Part shown: positions 22,521 to 33,164 of the stretch, in pieces
Layout of the letters: each line of letters starts with the position of its first letter
Numbering within the stretch: position 1 is the stretch's first letter
From: Clavulina sp. PMI_390
Taxonomy: Eukaryota > Basidiomycota > Agaricomycetes > Cantharellales > Hydnaceae
NCBI GenBank assembly: GCA_015039315.1
Contig: WIDE01000018.1
Coordinates: forward strand, 1 to 44,034
Direction of reading: 5' to 3'
DNA: 44,034 nucleotides
Notes under the pieces: model-generated
The model's input: only the letters and a program-made list of their open reading frames with translations
What the model was told of the DNA's origin: nothing
Database searches by the model: none
Program-made: the position numbers and the translations under genes

Positions 22521-23548
22521 TCACAAGCATTGAGAGTAGTAGGCGTTGCTGTACGTGCAAGTGCTACCAGAGGCGCATACGGTGCAGCCAGTGTAGCCGA
22601 TGCCGCCACATTGACCGTACTTGGCAGTAGTGCAAGTGGAGACAGCGCTGGAGCTGGTGCTCGTAGTGGTGGTCGTTGTGGTCTTGACAGTGGTAGTAGT
22701 AGTAGCAGTAGTAGTGCCCTTGGTGGTCGAGCTCGAGGTCGTGGCCTTGGTGGTCGTGGAAGTTGTCCCAGTGGAGGCACCGCAACCAACACGGGTGGAT
22801 TGGATGGAAATGTCATCGTACCAGTAGGTGCTGATGCTTCCACTGTATGACTCCCAGCCGAAATAAACGCCGGTAATCTTGGGGATGTAAGTAGTTCGTT
22901 GGAATGCAGTGGCGACTGGGTTCGTGACACCAGGGTAAATGGTAAGGCCCGAGATCAGGTTGCTGTTCAACCAGGTCTCGATAGTACCATTGGTACCCAA
23001 ATGGTACTCGAGGCATTGCCACGAGTTGACAGGGAGAGCGACGGAGGCAGCAACGCCTGTGGGCGACAGATCGGGCATGGTAGCATCATCCGATTGGCGA
23101 TTGTACTCCATGATTTGATCCTGGCCACCGAAGCGCAGGTTTTCCGCGGTACCTTGGGAAGAGTCGGGCATGGTGATGAACGAAACGTGATCGCTCCCCA
23201 AAGCCGTATTCGTTTGGCTGTAAAAGAAGACATCCGTGAGTCTCGCTGTGTCCACTCAGATAGCTTTGGGACTTACAGCCAGACTCGGACATAGAGGTCT
23301 CCCGTAGGAATAGAAGTGGTACCAAAGAAAATGTGACCACAGTATCCCGACGAACCACCAGTAACCTTCAAGGAGTGGGTGCCGCTATGAGCGACAGTGC
23401 TATCGAGGGTAACGCTACCACCCTGATTGCAGTCAGGCGCATAGATAGGCCATGCTGTCTGGTCCCATCCACTCTCAAAGTCGTTGGTTATCCCAGCAAG
23501 GGTAGCGGGAAGGAGGGAGAGGGCGGCAAGGCCAAGAGTGCGGATCAT
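22521..23548 (-). CDS. Cip1-like secreted protein with C-terminal CBM1 (copy B)
   Basis: Two exons, 23548-23277 and 23217-22521, are joined in phase 2 with the intron at the same place as in copies A and C, giving 322 aa. The signal peptide is [18 protein letters not shown]. The Cip1 domain has [45 protein letters not shown] and [18 protein letters not shown]. The linker is almost entirely Thr/Ser/Lys, and the CBM1 reads [18 protein letters not shown]...YYSQCL. Reading the reverse strand or other frames of the linker gives Val- or Gly-rich artefacts, not genes. It is closest to copy C (shared [13 protein letters not shown]), which suggests that B and C separated last. Expected activity is as for copy A; it was not tested against catalytic-residue assignments. 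Confidence 0.92.
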
Positions 23549-25188
23549 AGCTTTCTAACGACTAGTCTGGTAGCTGGGTTAGGGCTTTGCGACTAAGGGA
23601 CAGCAGGCGAGGGGACATGGCTGAGGTTTTGTTCTCTGATCTGGCCATGTCTCGAGGTTATCTCGGAGGTGCTTTCCCCGACATTACGGTCATGACACTT
23701 CGAGATTTTGCCCCGATGTCATCTGCAGCCAAGCCCCATGCGGGGTTATTCATCGTGCAACTCCATCGTGCCAAGACGAATCACAGGAGAATCCCCGTGC
23801 AGCCTGAGCACCCCTTTACCAGACACGCTCATATCTGACTGGGCAAGAGCGTTCTCGGCTGGTCGGTGTGTCGATATCGATCCCTATCTTACCTATGCCT
23901 GGAGTCTTTTCTCTCATCTTGTCTTCGGTGGTGGTGATGGTGAATCCTCGTTTATTAGTCGTTCAATTGAGGCAGCAAGCTATTTCCCACGCCAAGAACA
24001 ACCCCAACTAGCTCCATATGAAGGTGGATGAAGGAAAAGTGGAAAAGTGATCGCCGGGGTCCTATCATTGGAGGTAATGCAGAATCGATGTGGTAAATAG
24101 CGGAGAGGGATGTATTCGTGCGGGCTTGCATGTGTGGTATCGAGGGGCTATACAACTCGGAGAGTTTGTAAGTAGAACCAGAACTGAAACCATACACGGT
24201 GAGATATTTCCGTGGTCTCGACTAGAACATCCCTGGAATAAATAAGGTTGGAGCAAGTAGCCGGCGACCAATGAACAGCTGAAGGAACCGGCTCGACCTT
24301 CCCAAATACATTGGTCATCTCCATGAATTCCGCTATACGAGTAATAGCATCGCGTGCCTGTAGCAGGGTTTCCATCGGTCGTTAATTGCTTCCTTCTCCC
24401 AGGGGGTGGTGATGGAGGTTGTATCGGGGGCCGTTCAACGAGGATGTGTTCATGAGCTTCGGGGGATGTCTGCATGGGGTCTCTTAATTGCCTCAGTGAA
24501 GATAAACCTAGCATCACATGCTTTGCTATAAGCACCGCCTGTGCAGACCTATGTGAGTTAATAGAAGGTGGAGTGGCTGTAGCTTCGCACATGGAAGGTG
24601 GTTCTGAGCTGCCGGCGGGAGCAATCTGCCTGACGGAAGTATGAGCTAGGATGGCGAGCATCGGCAACCGCCTCTAATCTAGCATACAACCTCGAGTCTC
24701 GTCGCTTAACATAGCCGCAATTAGAGGATGACTTGAATGAAAGCATGTCACCGCTCTTCGATCCTGGTTGTCGAGGTAGTTAGCTAGAGCCAATCCTCGA
24801 AAGCCACAAATATCTTATTACGACCTGCAATGTATATAACGGATTCGTGCATCATAGAAGGGAGTCTTGGAATTCTAAGGAATTGTTCCGCCTCAGGTTC
24901 ATTTTTTGGCCGCCACATTTTCGTGCTATGTGGAAGAATACGGCGAGACTTTAGAAGGGAGGCACAGCGTACACTCATTTATCTGCAGATATGGATATTC
25001 AATGAGGACAAAAGAGCGTTCTGAATTCAAGGAGTGGAGAGGGGCACTTGTTTCGATTGTGTACAACGGTGTCTCCCCAGCTATGGGGAAAATAAAGATA
25101 GTATTGCTTTACACAACTCTGTCGCAGGCGGACAGGCCGCGAGGATCACATCAAAGCCAGCTAACTATCTCCACATCGTCAAAGCCTG
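23549..25188. other. spacer between Cip1 copies B and C with a unique insert
   Basis: The ends match the duplicated flanks: the copy B promoter block at 23661-23685 and the copy C 3' flank at about 24780-25188. The middle, about 24040-24780, has no visible counterpart in the A-B spacer. On the minus strand it carries open frames (24667-24065 and 24375-24148, the latter with AITRIAEFMEMTNVFGKV) that could be parts of an intron-containing gene, but I do not recognise a family and cannot fix splice sites. Confidence 0.4.
23661..23685 (-). promoter_or_regulatory. conserved block upstream of Cip1 copy B
   Basis: The block tctcggaggtgctttccccg followed by acatt matches the blocks before copies A and C and sits at the same distance from the start codon. 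It is a candidate shared control element. Confidence 0.45.
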
Positions 25189-26220
25189 TTACAGGCATTG
25201 AGAGTAGTAAGCGTTGCTGTACGTGCAAGTGCTACCAGAGGCACATGTGGTACAGCCAGTATAGCCAATACCACCACATTGACCGTACAAGGCAGCAGTG
25301 CAAGTGGACACAGCGCTGGTACTAGTGCTGGTGCTGGTCGTTGTGGTCTTGACGGTAGTAGTGGCAGTAGTAGTAGTAGAGGCCTTGGTGGTTGAACCGG
25401 TGGTTGTGGCCTTGGTGCTCGAGCTCGTGGAGGAAGTCCCGGTCGTAGTACCGCAACCAATGCGAGAAGATTGGATGGAAATATCGTCGTACCAGTACGT
25501 GCTGAGGCTCCCACTGTACGATTCCCAACCGAAATAAACGGCAGTGATTTCGGGGATGTATGTAGTTCGTTGGAATGCGGTAGCGACTGGATTCGTGACA
25601 CCGGGGTAAATGGTGAGGCCTGAGATCAGGTTGCTGTTCAACCACGTCTCAATAGTACCATTTGTACCCAGGTGGTACTCGAGGCATTGCCACGAGTTGA
25701 TAGGGAGAGCGACAGACTCAGAAACGCCTGTAGGGGACAGATCGGGCATGGTGGCATCATCTGACTCGCGATTGTACTCCAGGATCTCGTCTTGGCCACC
25801 GAATCGTAGGTTTTCTGCGGTGCCTTGAGAAGAGTCAGGCATCGTGATGAAGGATACGTGGTCCTCCGTCAGCGACGTATTGGTTTGGCTACAAGGAGCA
25901 AAATTTATGAGCCTAACTTTGTTGACTCCAGATGACGTAGGGACTCACAGCCAAACCCGAACATAGAGGTCCCCTGAAGGAACAGCAGTGGTCCCAAAGA
26001 AAATGTGACCGCAGTATCCTGACGAGCCACCAGTGACCCTCATAGAGTGCGTCCCGCTGTGAGCAACTGTACTATCGAGGGTAACGCTGCCGCCCTCGTT
26101 GCAGTCAGGTGCATAGATGGGCCATGCCGTCTCGTCCCACCCACTTTCGAAGTCGTTGGTTATCTGGGCAAGAGTAGCAGGAAGGAGGGAGAGGGCGGCA
26201 AGGCCAAGAGTGCGGAACAT
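25189..26220 (-). CDS. Cip1-like secreted protein with C-terminal CBM1 (copy C)
   Basis: Two exons, 26220-25949 and 25888-25189, are joined in phase 2 (intron 25948-25889), giving 323 aa. The signal peptide [18 protein letters not shown] is followed by [20 protein letters not shown]. The Cip1 blocks are as in the other copies, for example [35 protein letters not shown] and [18 protein letters not shown]. The Ser/Thr linker and the CBM1 ([19 protein letters not shown]) complete the protein. All three copies keep open frames, the same intron position and intact domain blocks, so each looks functional. The upstream neighbour on the same strand is the unrelated Hsp70-like gene. Confidence 0.92.
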
Positions 26221-27159
26221 GATCTTCTGAGCACTAGTCTGACGGGTGGGTCAGGGATTTACGACTAATTAGTACCAAGTTCGAGCAAAATCCTGGGCTT
26301 TTGTCCTCTGATCTAACCTCGTTTCGAGATTACCTCGGATATGCTTTCGCCGACATTGGTCAAAAGACTTTGAAGTTCTCTGTCGTCCTCATCACCAGCC
26401 AAGAACGCTGCAGGGCTATTTTTACCCCAATTCTAAGATCAAAAGGCTCGCAGCACGATCTGTGGTGCTTCCTGGGCGGCCGGTTACCCGATGCGCCACA
26501 ATAGCGTGTAAATATCGGAATAGTGACGAGCTACGATCCGGAAACGAGGGCAGCGGCTCATTTTCGGTCGGTGACACGTCAGAGTCCGGGGTTTCGTGTC
26601 AACGATGCTCTTAATTTGAGTCAAGATTGGATGCATCTCCGTCAATGGCGATGGAAATAAGGTTGGTTCTCCTCGACTCCCTCGAGCCCGATATTCGCAA
26701 AAATAAAACTGCCGTGATTATCGTAGCATATCGGTGATCGTAGTATATTGGCGTAGCCTTCGATGGAGATTTGGACACTTTCATTCTCTCATAAACTTAA
26801 AGATGGGGTGCTTCGGTGGCAGTGAGCCGAGAGGGTGTTTGGTTATCTTTGTTGCTTCCTTGCGATTTCTTCTCACGCATCCTCATCTTCCATCTGTTCG
26901 TCTTCACAATAAGCTCATCTCCAGTACAGTAATATGCTTTTATCTGTCGTGATTATACATACATGTAGATCATCTACGGCGCAAGTCCGCATTGTTGTCG
27001 TTAGAGCAGTGATATATGTAAGAGGTCGGCGCATGGCACACCAACCTCGGAAGCCTCAAAATGCGGGGAGTGAGATGGTGGAAGCACAATATAGAACCAT
27101 GACTGAGTGAGGCAAACAGTCCAAGGGACCGAAGCCCGTGCGCATCCCGGCGGAGATGC
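26221..27159. other. spacer between Cip1 copy C and the Hsp70-like gene
   Basis: It holds the copy C promoter and further array-type sequence. The stretch near 26970-27003 (catctacggcgcaagtccgc then ttgtcg) resembles about 19468-19495 and more weakly 22035-22060. It probably marks the outer edge of the duplicated unit. No gene is recognised. Confidence 0.5.
26332..26356 (-). promoter_or_regulatory. conserved block upstream of Cip1 copy C
   Basis: The block acctcggatatgctttcgcc followed by gacatt matches the blocks before copies A and B at a similar distance from the start codon. Confidence 0.45.
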
Positions 27160-30084
27160 CTAATCATCGGGCTCCCCGAAGCTCGCAATAACCGAAGCGG
27201 GGCCAGTTTTCGTCACTCCCTGTAAGGATGTGCAAAAGGGCGGGAGTCAGTATAAGGCAAAGCGAGAACCTGCGTACGAGGGGCCCTAAAGAATAAGGAG
27301 AATACACGAACCTTGTCCACCCATTCAATATATGCCTTGAGTTCGGTGTCGCCAAATGTCATCTTGATCTTGAAGTTGGCCTTGTAGTATATCCGGGTCA
27401 ACTCCTCGGGTTTAGAAAGGTCTGACTCCTCCTTCGACTGGCCCTCCTTCCCTGTGTCATCTTTCCCCTCTTCTGACTTGTCCTTGTCCGCATCCGTGTC
27501 CTCCTTCTCCTTCTCCGCGGTGTTCGACGACGATGATTCCCCTGGGTTGGGAGTAGCTTCGTCAATGTCCATCTGGTCCTCTTGTTTCTCTTCAGGTTTG
27601 GAAGGAGAGCCGAGGGTTGGCGCTGTGTCTAGCCAGCTACGAACTTCATCTAGGAGACCGAGTGTTGGTGGGCCCAGCCCTACACGCTCTATTGGCTCTA
27701 GACTGTCCGCGAGTTCGGACAGGTCTGCAGTGATCTCGCACACGCGCTCGAACGGAGAGTTGATATTCCCTGTGAGATTCAGGGAAATGAACAGGCTAGA
27801 ACAGCATGATACGAGAGGACGTGTACATACCATCATTACCCTTAACGAAAGAATACGAAGGTGGATACCCCGGATGTGAGTAAATGACCTGCTTCACGCA
27901 GCGCAGTTTCTCGCGTGCCGCATCACGCGTAGGGAAGTCGTAGAACAGCGCCTGTGTTGTCGCTTCCTTGAGGAGAGCTCCCTAACGATCGTGGACGCGG
28001 ATGAGAGGGGAAGAAAAAGTCGAAAGTCACAAAAGGCACGCACCTGCAGTACCAGCACACGCCATGCATTCTTCACCCGCTTACTCCCATCCGCACGCTC
28101 ATACGTCTCGCGCTCCTTATGATCAGGGTTCTTCGCGTCCCAGAGCGGATGAACCGTCGTGCCATACGAGTACCGCGCAATACGAGCGTTGACGGCGCGC
28201 GTGCAATTCCAGATCACTGCACCGTCTGAAACAGCCTTTGATCTGTGTTTGTCAGGAACGAAGGCGGGAAGGGTTAGTGAGGCGATCAGCGGGAGAAGGG
28301 AGATGCTGTCACTCACGTCCCCTCCTCTACGGCTGTCAGATCGCATGTGTCTGTTTGGAATGCTGCGCGAAGCTCGTTTTGCAGATGTTTGCTCTCGCCG
28401 AACCCGCCCACCAGCAATATATGCTTTTTAGAGGACAGGATGTGATCAGGACGGCATTCGGGATAAAATTACCCATTCCATAAACTCGATGAACTCACTG
28501 AAGCATCAAAGTCCACCAACTGCTGCCGAATCGCCCCGCTTATTTGCCGTACACATGGCTCGAAGAATGAAGCCACAGCCTCCCTAACAGAGCGTAATAC
28601 GACTATCAGGTGGTATTCAGAGGAGTGAAAATGCAGAAAACTACTCACCCATTGAGCTGGAGTCTCCCATTTTTCACTGCCAGAGCACGATTACTATAGC
28701 TCGCGCGCTCCACCGCGACACTATACCTCGCCGAGGCCGCGCTTCCTGTAGTCCTAGGGAAATCAGGCTTCACGTTCTGCTCAAAGTCCTCGTCGGCGTT
28801 TCGTAGCCATTCCTCGAGGACAGGCCGCGGTAGACGGATAGCACCGAAGAGGGTGCGGAGCTGCCAGAGACATTCTTGGTTGACGTAGATCCCTCCAGCT
28901 TGCACGCCTAGAGAATGGAGAAAAGAGTAAGAATGATGACGCGTGGTGAGACAATCTCGAGGGATGACTCACATCCTGATGCTTTCGCCTCCTCGAGCAC
29001 GAGAGATGGTTCGCGTTTCTTGACGATGTACGATGTTATGTCGACTGTCGAACCCCCTGCATCACACACAAGGAATTTTGTGCCAACCTGTGCATATTTA
29101 CCACAGAAACAAAAGGAGTGTCTCAGTTGTCTAGTATCAAGTGTAGCACACCGAGTGGCAGAGCAAAGGGGATAAGATATTCACTCACGTCCAGCTTGCT
29201 CGTAACGTTTCCACCAGCTGCCTTCAGCACGAAATGCACGCTCGCCTCCCCCTCACTGACAAACCTCACTCGTGTACCCGCATCCTTCTCCTCGCACACC
29301 TCGGCAAGGATCGCTGCGCGTCGCATGACACTTTGCTCGCGTAGTCCCCAGCCATTAGGATGTGCGATGACGATATCTGCGGTCGGGTATAGTTTGTTCC
29401 AGATGCTTGTGCCGTTGGCTGTGCGGGTTGTGAAGAAGGATTCGGTGTGTGTGAGGAGGTAGCGGAGGAAGTCTGCATAGATACGCTCGGTCGTGATATT
29501 GGTGGGCAGATCTATCAAGGATATCAGGGAAATTGGGGCACGGATTTGGGCGAATCATCATTAGGAGCGCGGACAGGGAAAGGTTTGACTATTGATGCAT
29601 CAAGACAATGAGGACGCACCATCCATGGCGATCTTGTGTTCTTCTCGAAGCTTCTCGGGATGCAGATGGAGTTTGAAATGCTTTGCGAGCTGCCAGCCCT
29701 TCTCGTCTGCTTCGGCTTTGGCGTCAATCGTATTTGCTTCAGCACCACATAGGACAGGCTACAGGAGCGACGCAGGTGAGGTCGATTAGATGAAACCAGA
29801 CGAAGAACGAGACAATTACCTCTTCTCTATCATTGTAATAGATGATGCTTGGGATCTTGGATATGACTCTCTGCTCAGGGAGACCAGGCCATTTGCCGAC
29901 TCGCGTGACGACTTGCTGACCGCCTGAGACATGTGTTAGAGTGTTCGCGAGAGGAGCTAATTAAGGAAATGAGCTCACCATCAAATAAATGTGCGTAAGA
30001 AACAGCACTGTGGGTTGTCCCAATGTCGATGCCGATCACCAGTTTATCGGGACCCGCCCAAGGTTGAGGCGAGAAAGGTTTCAT
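27160..30084 (-). CDS. Hsp70-family ATPase, HSPA12-like
   Basis: Twelve exons keep frame throughout: 30084-29979, 29923-29820, 29758-29620, 29511-29189, 29087-28973, 28907-28649, 28583-28499, 28423-28317, 28242-28044, 27981-27831, 27769-27312 and 27219-27160, giving about 701 aa. The N-terminus has the phosphate-1 motif VIGIDIGTTHSAVSYAHL, the middle has phosphate-2 (FLVCDAGGSTVDITSYIV), and the adenosine motif is ILLVGGFGESKHLQNEL. This is the actin-like nucleotide-binding domain in the arrangement seen in HSPA12-type fungal proteins. There is no classical substrate-binding domain and no EEVD end. Instead the C-terminal part has a Glu/Asp/Lys/Ser-rich segment (about residues 575-655), then a short conserved-looking tail (KIKMTFGDTELKAYIEW). 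Such genes are numerous in Agaricomycetes; their substrates are mostly unknown. It is divergent from the RBR gene. Confidence 0.9.
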
Positions 30085-30915
30085 TTGTGCTGTTGATTTA
30101 GGAGATCAGGATAATGCAGCTGCTTGGCCGAGGTGAATGGGTTTAAATGAGGAGGGAGGAGAGGGTGTCGAGTCAGAAGATGGTGGTGGAAGAACGCAGC
30201 AACAGCAGTCCACGGAGGTCGAACAGCGGGCTGGGCGGTGGATTCACAGAGCACTGCCTCGGCTTGGGTGCCTTGGAAATAGAAAAAGGCGATGGCGGTG
30301 ATGGGTTGTAATAATAATCCGACTTGATTTTACACGCGTAGAGCTATAGCAGTATTTTATTTTGTCTCTCCCTGGTCCCTGATGGAGGTGCCTTCAATCC
30401 ATTATTGACTCAATCGAAAGCAAGTGGCTGGAGACGTGCTCCACTCGAAGCGTGGGAAATGACGCGTGCCCTCTTCAACTCTATTCGCATTTTGTGCGCG
30501 CAACATGTCCTCCGCGTGTTGGCCAGCTTCCAGCTTCCAAGAGCTCCAAAGAAAAAACTACTCGTTCGTGCCATGCATCGTTCTGTGTGCATCTGCATAA
30601 GACAGTCATGATTAATTCGTTAATGTGGCCGTTCATCCTACTAACACGGTGACAACACTCATTAGCAGAAGCTTATTCCATTTGCCCCAGCCCCTCATTC
30701 CAATGCTATTTACACCTTTCAAGTGCCCAGCCTTGTCTCCATGAAGCCGAGTATCAGCCCTCCGGCCATGCAACGAGCCTGACGCCGACGCTTCTAGTTG
30801 CTTGAGCTTGACCGCTTCCCAGTCTGCGGTCTGTCCCACTCCCGACCCATCATCGACCTCCTAATCCCTCCTAATACTCTTGCCAGCGATCCTAGCTTAA
30901 CTAATCACGGGAGTT

Positions 30916-30950
30916 GATCTCAGTATCCTGAGAGTGAACGCTCTGAGATC
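30916..30950. repeat. short inverted repeat in the divergent promoter
   Basis: The arms gatctcag and ctgagatc are separated by 19 nt. It may be a binding site for a dimeric regulator, or chance. Confidence 0.4.
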
Positions 30951-30994
30951 CCTAACCCCTGTTAATCTCCTTAATCCAGCGGCGCCCCCTCTTC

Positions 30995-31006
30995 CATATA
31001 AAAAGG
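30995..31006 (+). promoter_or_regulatory. TATA-like element of the RBR gene
   Basis: The sequence catataaaaagg is followed by a C/T-rich leader up to the start at 31149. Position and composition fit a core promoter; transcription start is not known. Confidence 0.5.
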
Positions 31007-31148
31007 TGTCGCTCGCGACCGCGTTTCGCGTCTACAAATGCTTTTTGTCCCCTTCCTCCCCCTCCTCCATCGTGTCTCGTTGTTCTCTCCATAGCCCCAT
31101 CTAAGCATCGCTCATTGTTTGCCATTTCTCATTATCAACAACCTCGCC

Positions 31149-32723
31149 ATGCGTCGTCCACCGCTATTCACGCGCTCCACGCTCAAGTCTACACCATCCG
31201 CGCCCACTTCCAAAGCGCCCCCTCCTCAGGTTCCCAACCGCCCCTATCAGACCCCCGCCGCCTATCCTCAGCCCAGCAGCGCACATGACGAGCCCGAACT
31301 CCTGCGTGACCTCGGCACTGAGCGCACACTCTCCTGTGGTATCTGCTTTGACGCGTTCCACACCTCCACACTCGCCGCCTACGCCGACTGGCTCGCCCCT
31401 TCCCCTATCATCACCCTCCCGTGCTCAAGACAGCATACCTACTGCGCCGACTGCCTACGCGCCTACCTGCATACTGTGTTGCAGGCGAATCCCGCATTCG
31501 CTGCTCCGACCGGCTCCAATGAACGACTCGTGGTCCCGTGTCCTGGATGCATGAATGCCAACTCGGGATCGAATAGGAGACGGAGGATATGGTGCATGGA
31601 TGATGCTATGATTGAAGCATTGCTCAAGTCCGAAGAGGATCTGACGCGTTGGGTATGTATCTCATCTTCACGCGCTTTTGCCCACACTTAGCTAATATGC
31701 TTAATGTCGATGACGCGTGCTGTTATCCAGCGAATGTGGAAGATTCGCCAACAAGCCAACCTCGTGCGTTCTATATCCCTTTCTACGATCATTGCCTGAT
31801 CAACTCACTCACCACGATCGATCTGGAACTAGATGTACTGCCCTAACCCAGCATGCTCCGAACTCATCGAACTCCCCTCTTCAAACGATATCAACTATGG
31901 CTCGGCCTCTTCGGGTACGAGGACGACGCCATTCGGTCGCTGCCCGCGTTGCGCATGCGCTATCTGTATCCGATGTCGTGTCGCTCGTCATGGTGGTGAG
32001 TCGTCTACCTCGCTCGCTCAATACATCCGCGACGTTGATAATGACTCTGGGTGTGCATCGACAGATATGACGTGCGAGGAATACAAGGTCTCCAAGACTG
32101 CTATGACTGATCCTCAGCTGACCAAGTTGATGGCTCAGAACAAGTGGGCCCGCTGTCCAGGCTGCAAGGTATGTATATACATATCTACTTTCCACTCTCG
32201 CCGATCCGCCAAACTGCTTGCTCACTCCTGCCCGCTCTCGTATTAGATCCTCGTTGAACGCACGTCTGGCTGCAGACACATGCGGTGTCTGTGTCGGCGC
32301 GAGTTCTGCTACGCCTGCGGCTCAGACTGGGATTCCCTCCGTGGGCGATGCAAGCGCCCTGTCGAGAATGGCGGGCCTTGTGGACTCTACGACTACGTAG
32401 AGGACTACGAGCGCGCGCGAGGGGTAGCAGCTGCCCCAGCCGATGGCGGCGAGTTTGGAAGGCTCAGGCGCGAGAGGGAGAGGATTGTGGGGGGTGGGTT
32501 ACGGTGGGAGAGGGACGGAGAGCGTGAGAGGGCGTGCAACCGGGAGAGGGAGAGAGAGCGCGAGCGGGAGAGGGCAAGAGTTAGGGAAGCTGAGCGAGAG
32601 AGGGAAAGGGAGAGAGACCGAGCTCGCCAGTTGATGCCTGACCGATTCGAGCGCAAGCATATCTATGGTGCGTTTGGTGGAATGTGGGGGAGAGGCAGAG
32701 TCCGGAATGAGTTCCGCTGGTGA
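31149..32723 (+). CDS. RBR-type (RING1-IBR-RING2) E3 ubiquitin ligase
   Basis: Exons: 31149-31652, 31731-31763, 31833-32168 and 32247-32723, all phase 0, giving about 449 aa. RING1 begins SCGICFDAF (about residue 62) and ends VPCPGC. The IBR has MYCPNPACSELI and CPRCACAICIRC. RING2 is WARCPGCKILVERTSGCR followed by HMRCLCRREFCYACG. Cys300 in SGCRHM is the expected thioester-forming residue of RBR ligases. The second exon is only 33 nt. After RING2 there is a very Arg/Glu-rich tail of RERE-type repeats (about 32490-32635) that could form a single charged helix. The start at 31149 is the first ATG after the TATA-like element; an upstream in-frame TTG exists but is unlikely. The product should transfer ubiquitin to unknown substrates. 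Confidence 0.92.
32490..32635 (+). repeat. Arg/Glu-coding low-complexity tract
   Basis: Purine-rich gagagg/gagcg repeats encode alternating Arg-Glu runs in the C-terminus of the RBR ligase. The complementary frame reads as Ser/Leu-Ser runs, which are not coding. Confidence 0.8.
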
Positions 32724-33164
32724 AATGCCAAACCTCTCCCTTTCTTCTGCCCTTGTGCCCTCCCTCCTACTCTACCGCCCTGCCTCCAATGGGCACACAG
32801 CTACTCATCCTCCTTATTCTTGCTCGCCTTCCTGCTCGCCATACCCACCACTTCATATCATACCCCAACCTGCCATTACTCTGTGGTTTTGTTACAATCA
32901 TCTTTCTGCTGGCACAACATTCTTTTCGTTGCACAGACATCGTCGTTCATTGATTTGGTATTTTCCTTTCTCATCATCGTGGTTTTACCTTCATTCTTGC
33001 TGAGTACCTCGCTCTCTTTACACTTTCATGTCTTTCCTATCATCTATCATCTCACCTTGACGAACCAAGGTGGGACAATTTTCCGGGTGACAGGTGTGAC
33101 TGGACTCACAGTTGATCTTCTCGTTACGACCTCCATCTAAGCTACTGTTCGGGACCGTTACAGC
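32724..33164. other. intergenic region between the RBR and first F-box gene
   Basis: About 440 bp of pyrimidine-rich sequence contains the RBR 3' end and the promoter of F-box copy 1. A GTGACA...GTGTGACT...CTCAC stretch at 33087-33112 has counterparts before the other F-box genes. No gene is recognised. Confidence 0.45.

Larger units (their letters stand above)
30085..31148. promoter_or_regulatory. divergent promoter region between the Hsp70-like and RBR genes
   Basis: About 1.06 kb separates the two starts. A TATA-like element (catataaaaagg, about 30995-31006) lies some 145 bp before the RBR start. Several taat-containing motifs occur at about 30855-30975. A short inverted repeat (gatctcag 30916-30923, ctgagatc 30943-30950) sits between them. 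I see no clear heat-shock element. Confidence 0.45.

Noticed and set aside
22564..22827. Val-rich plus-strand frame and His/Tyr-rich minus-strand frame over the Cip1 linker
   Set aside because: Both are shadow frames of the Thr/Ser repeat codons in copy B.
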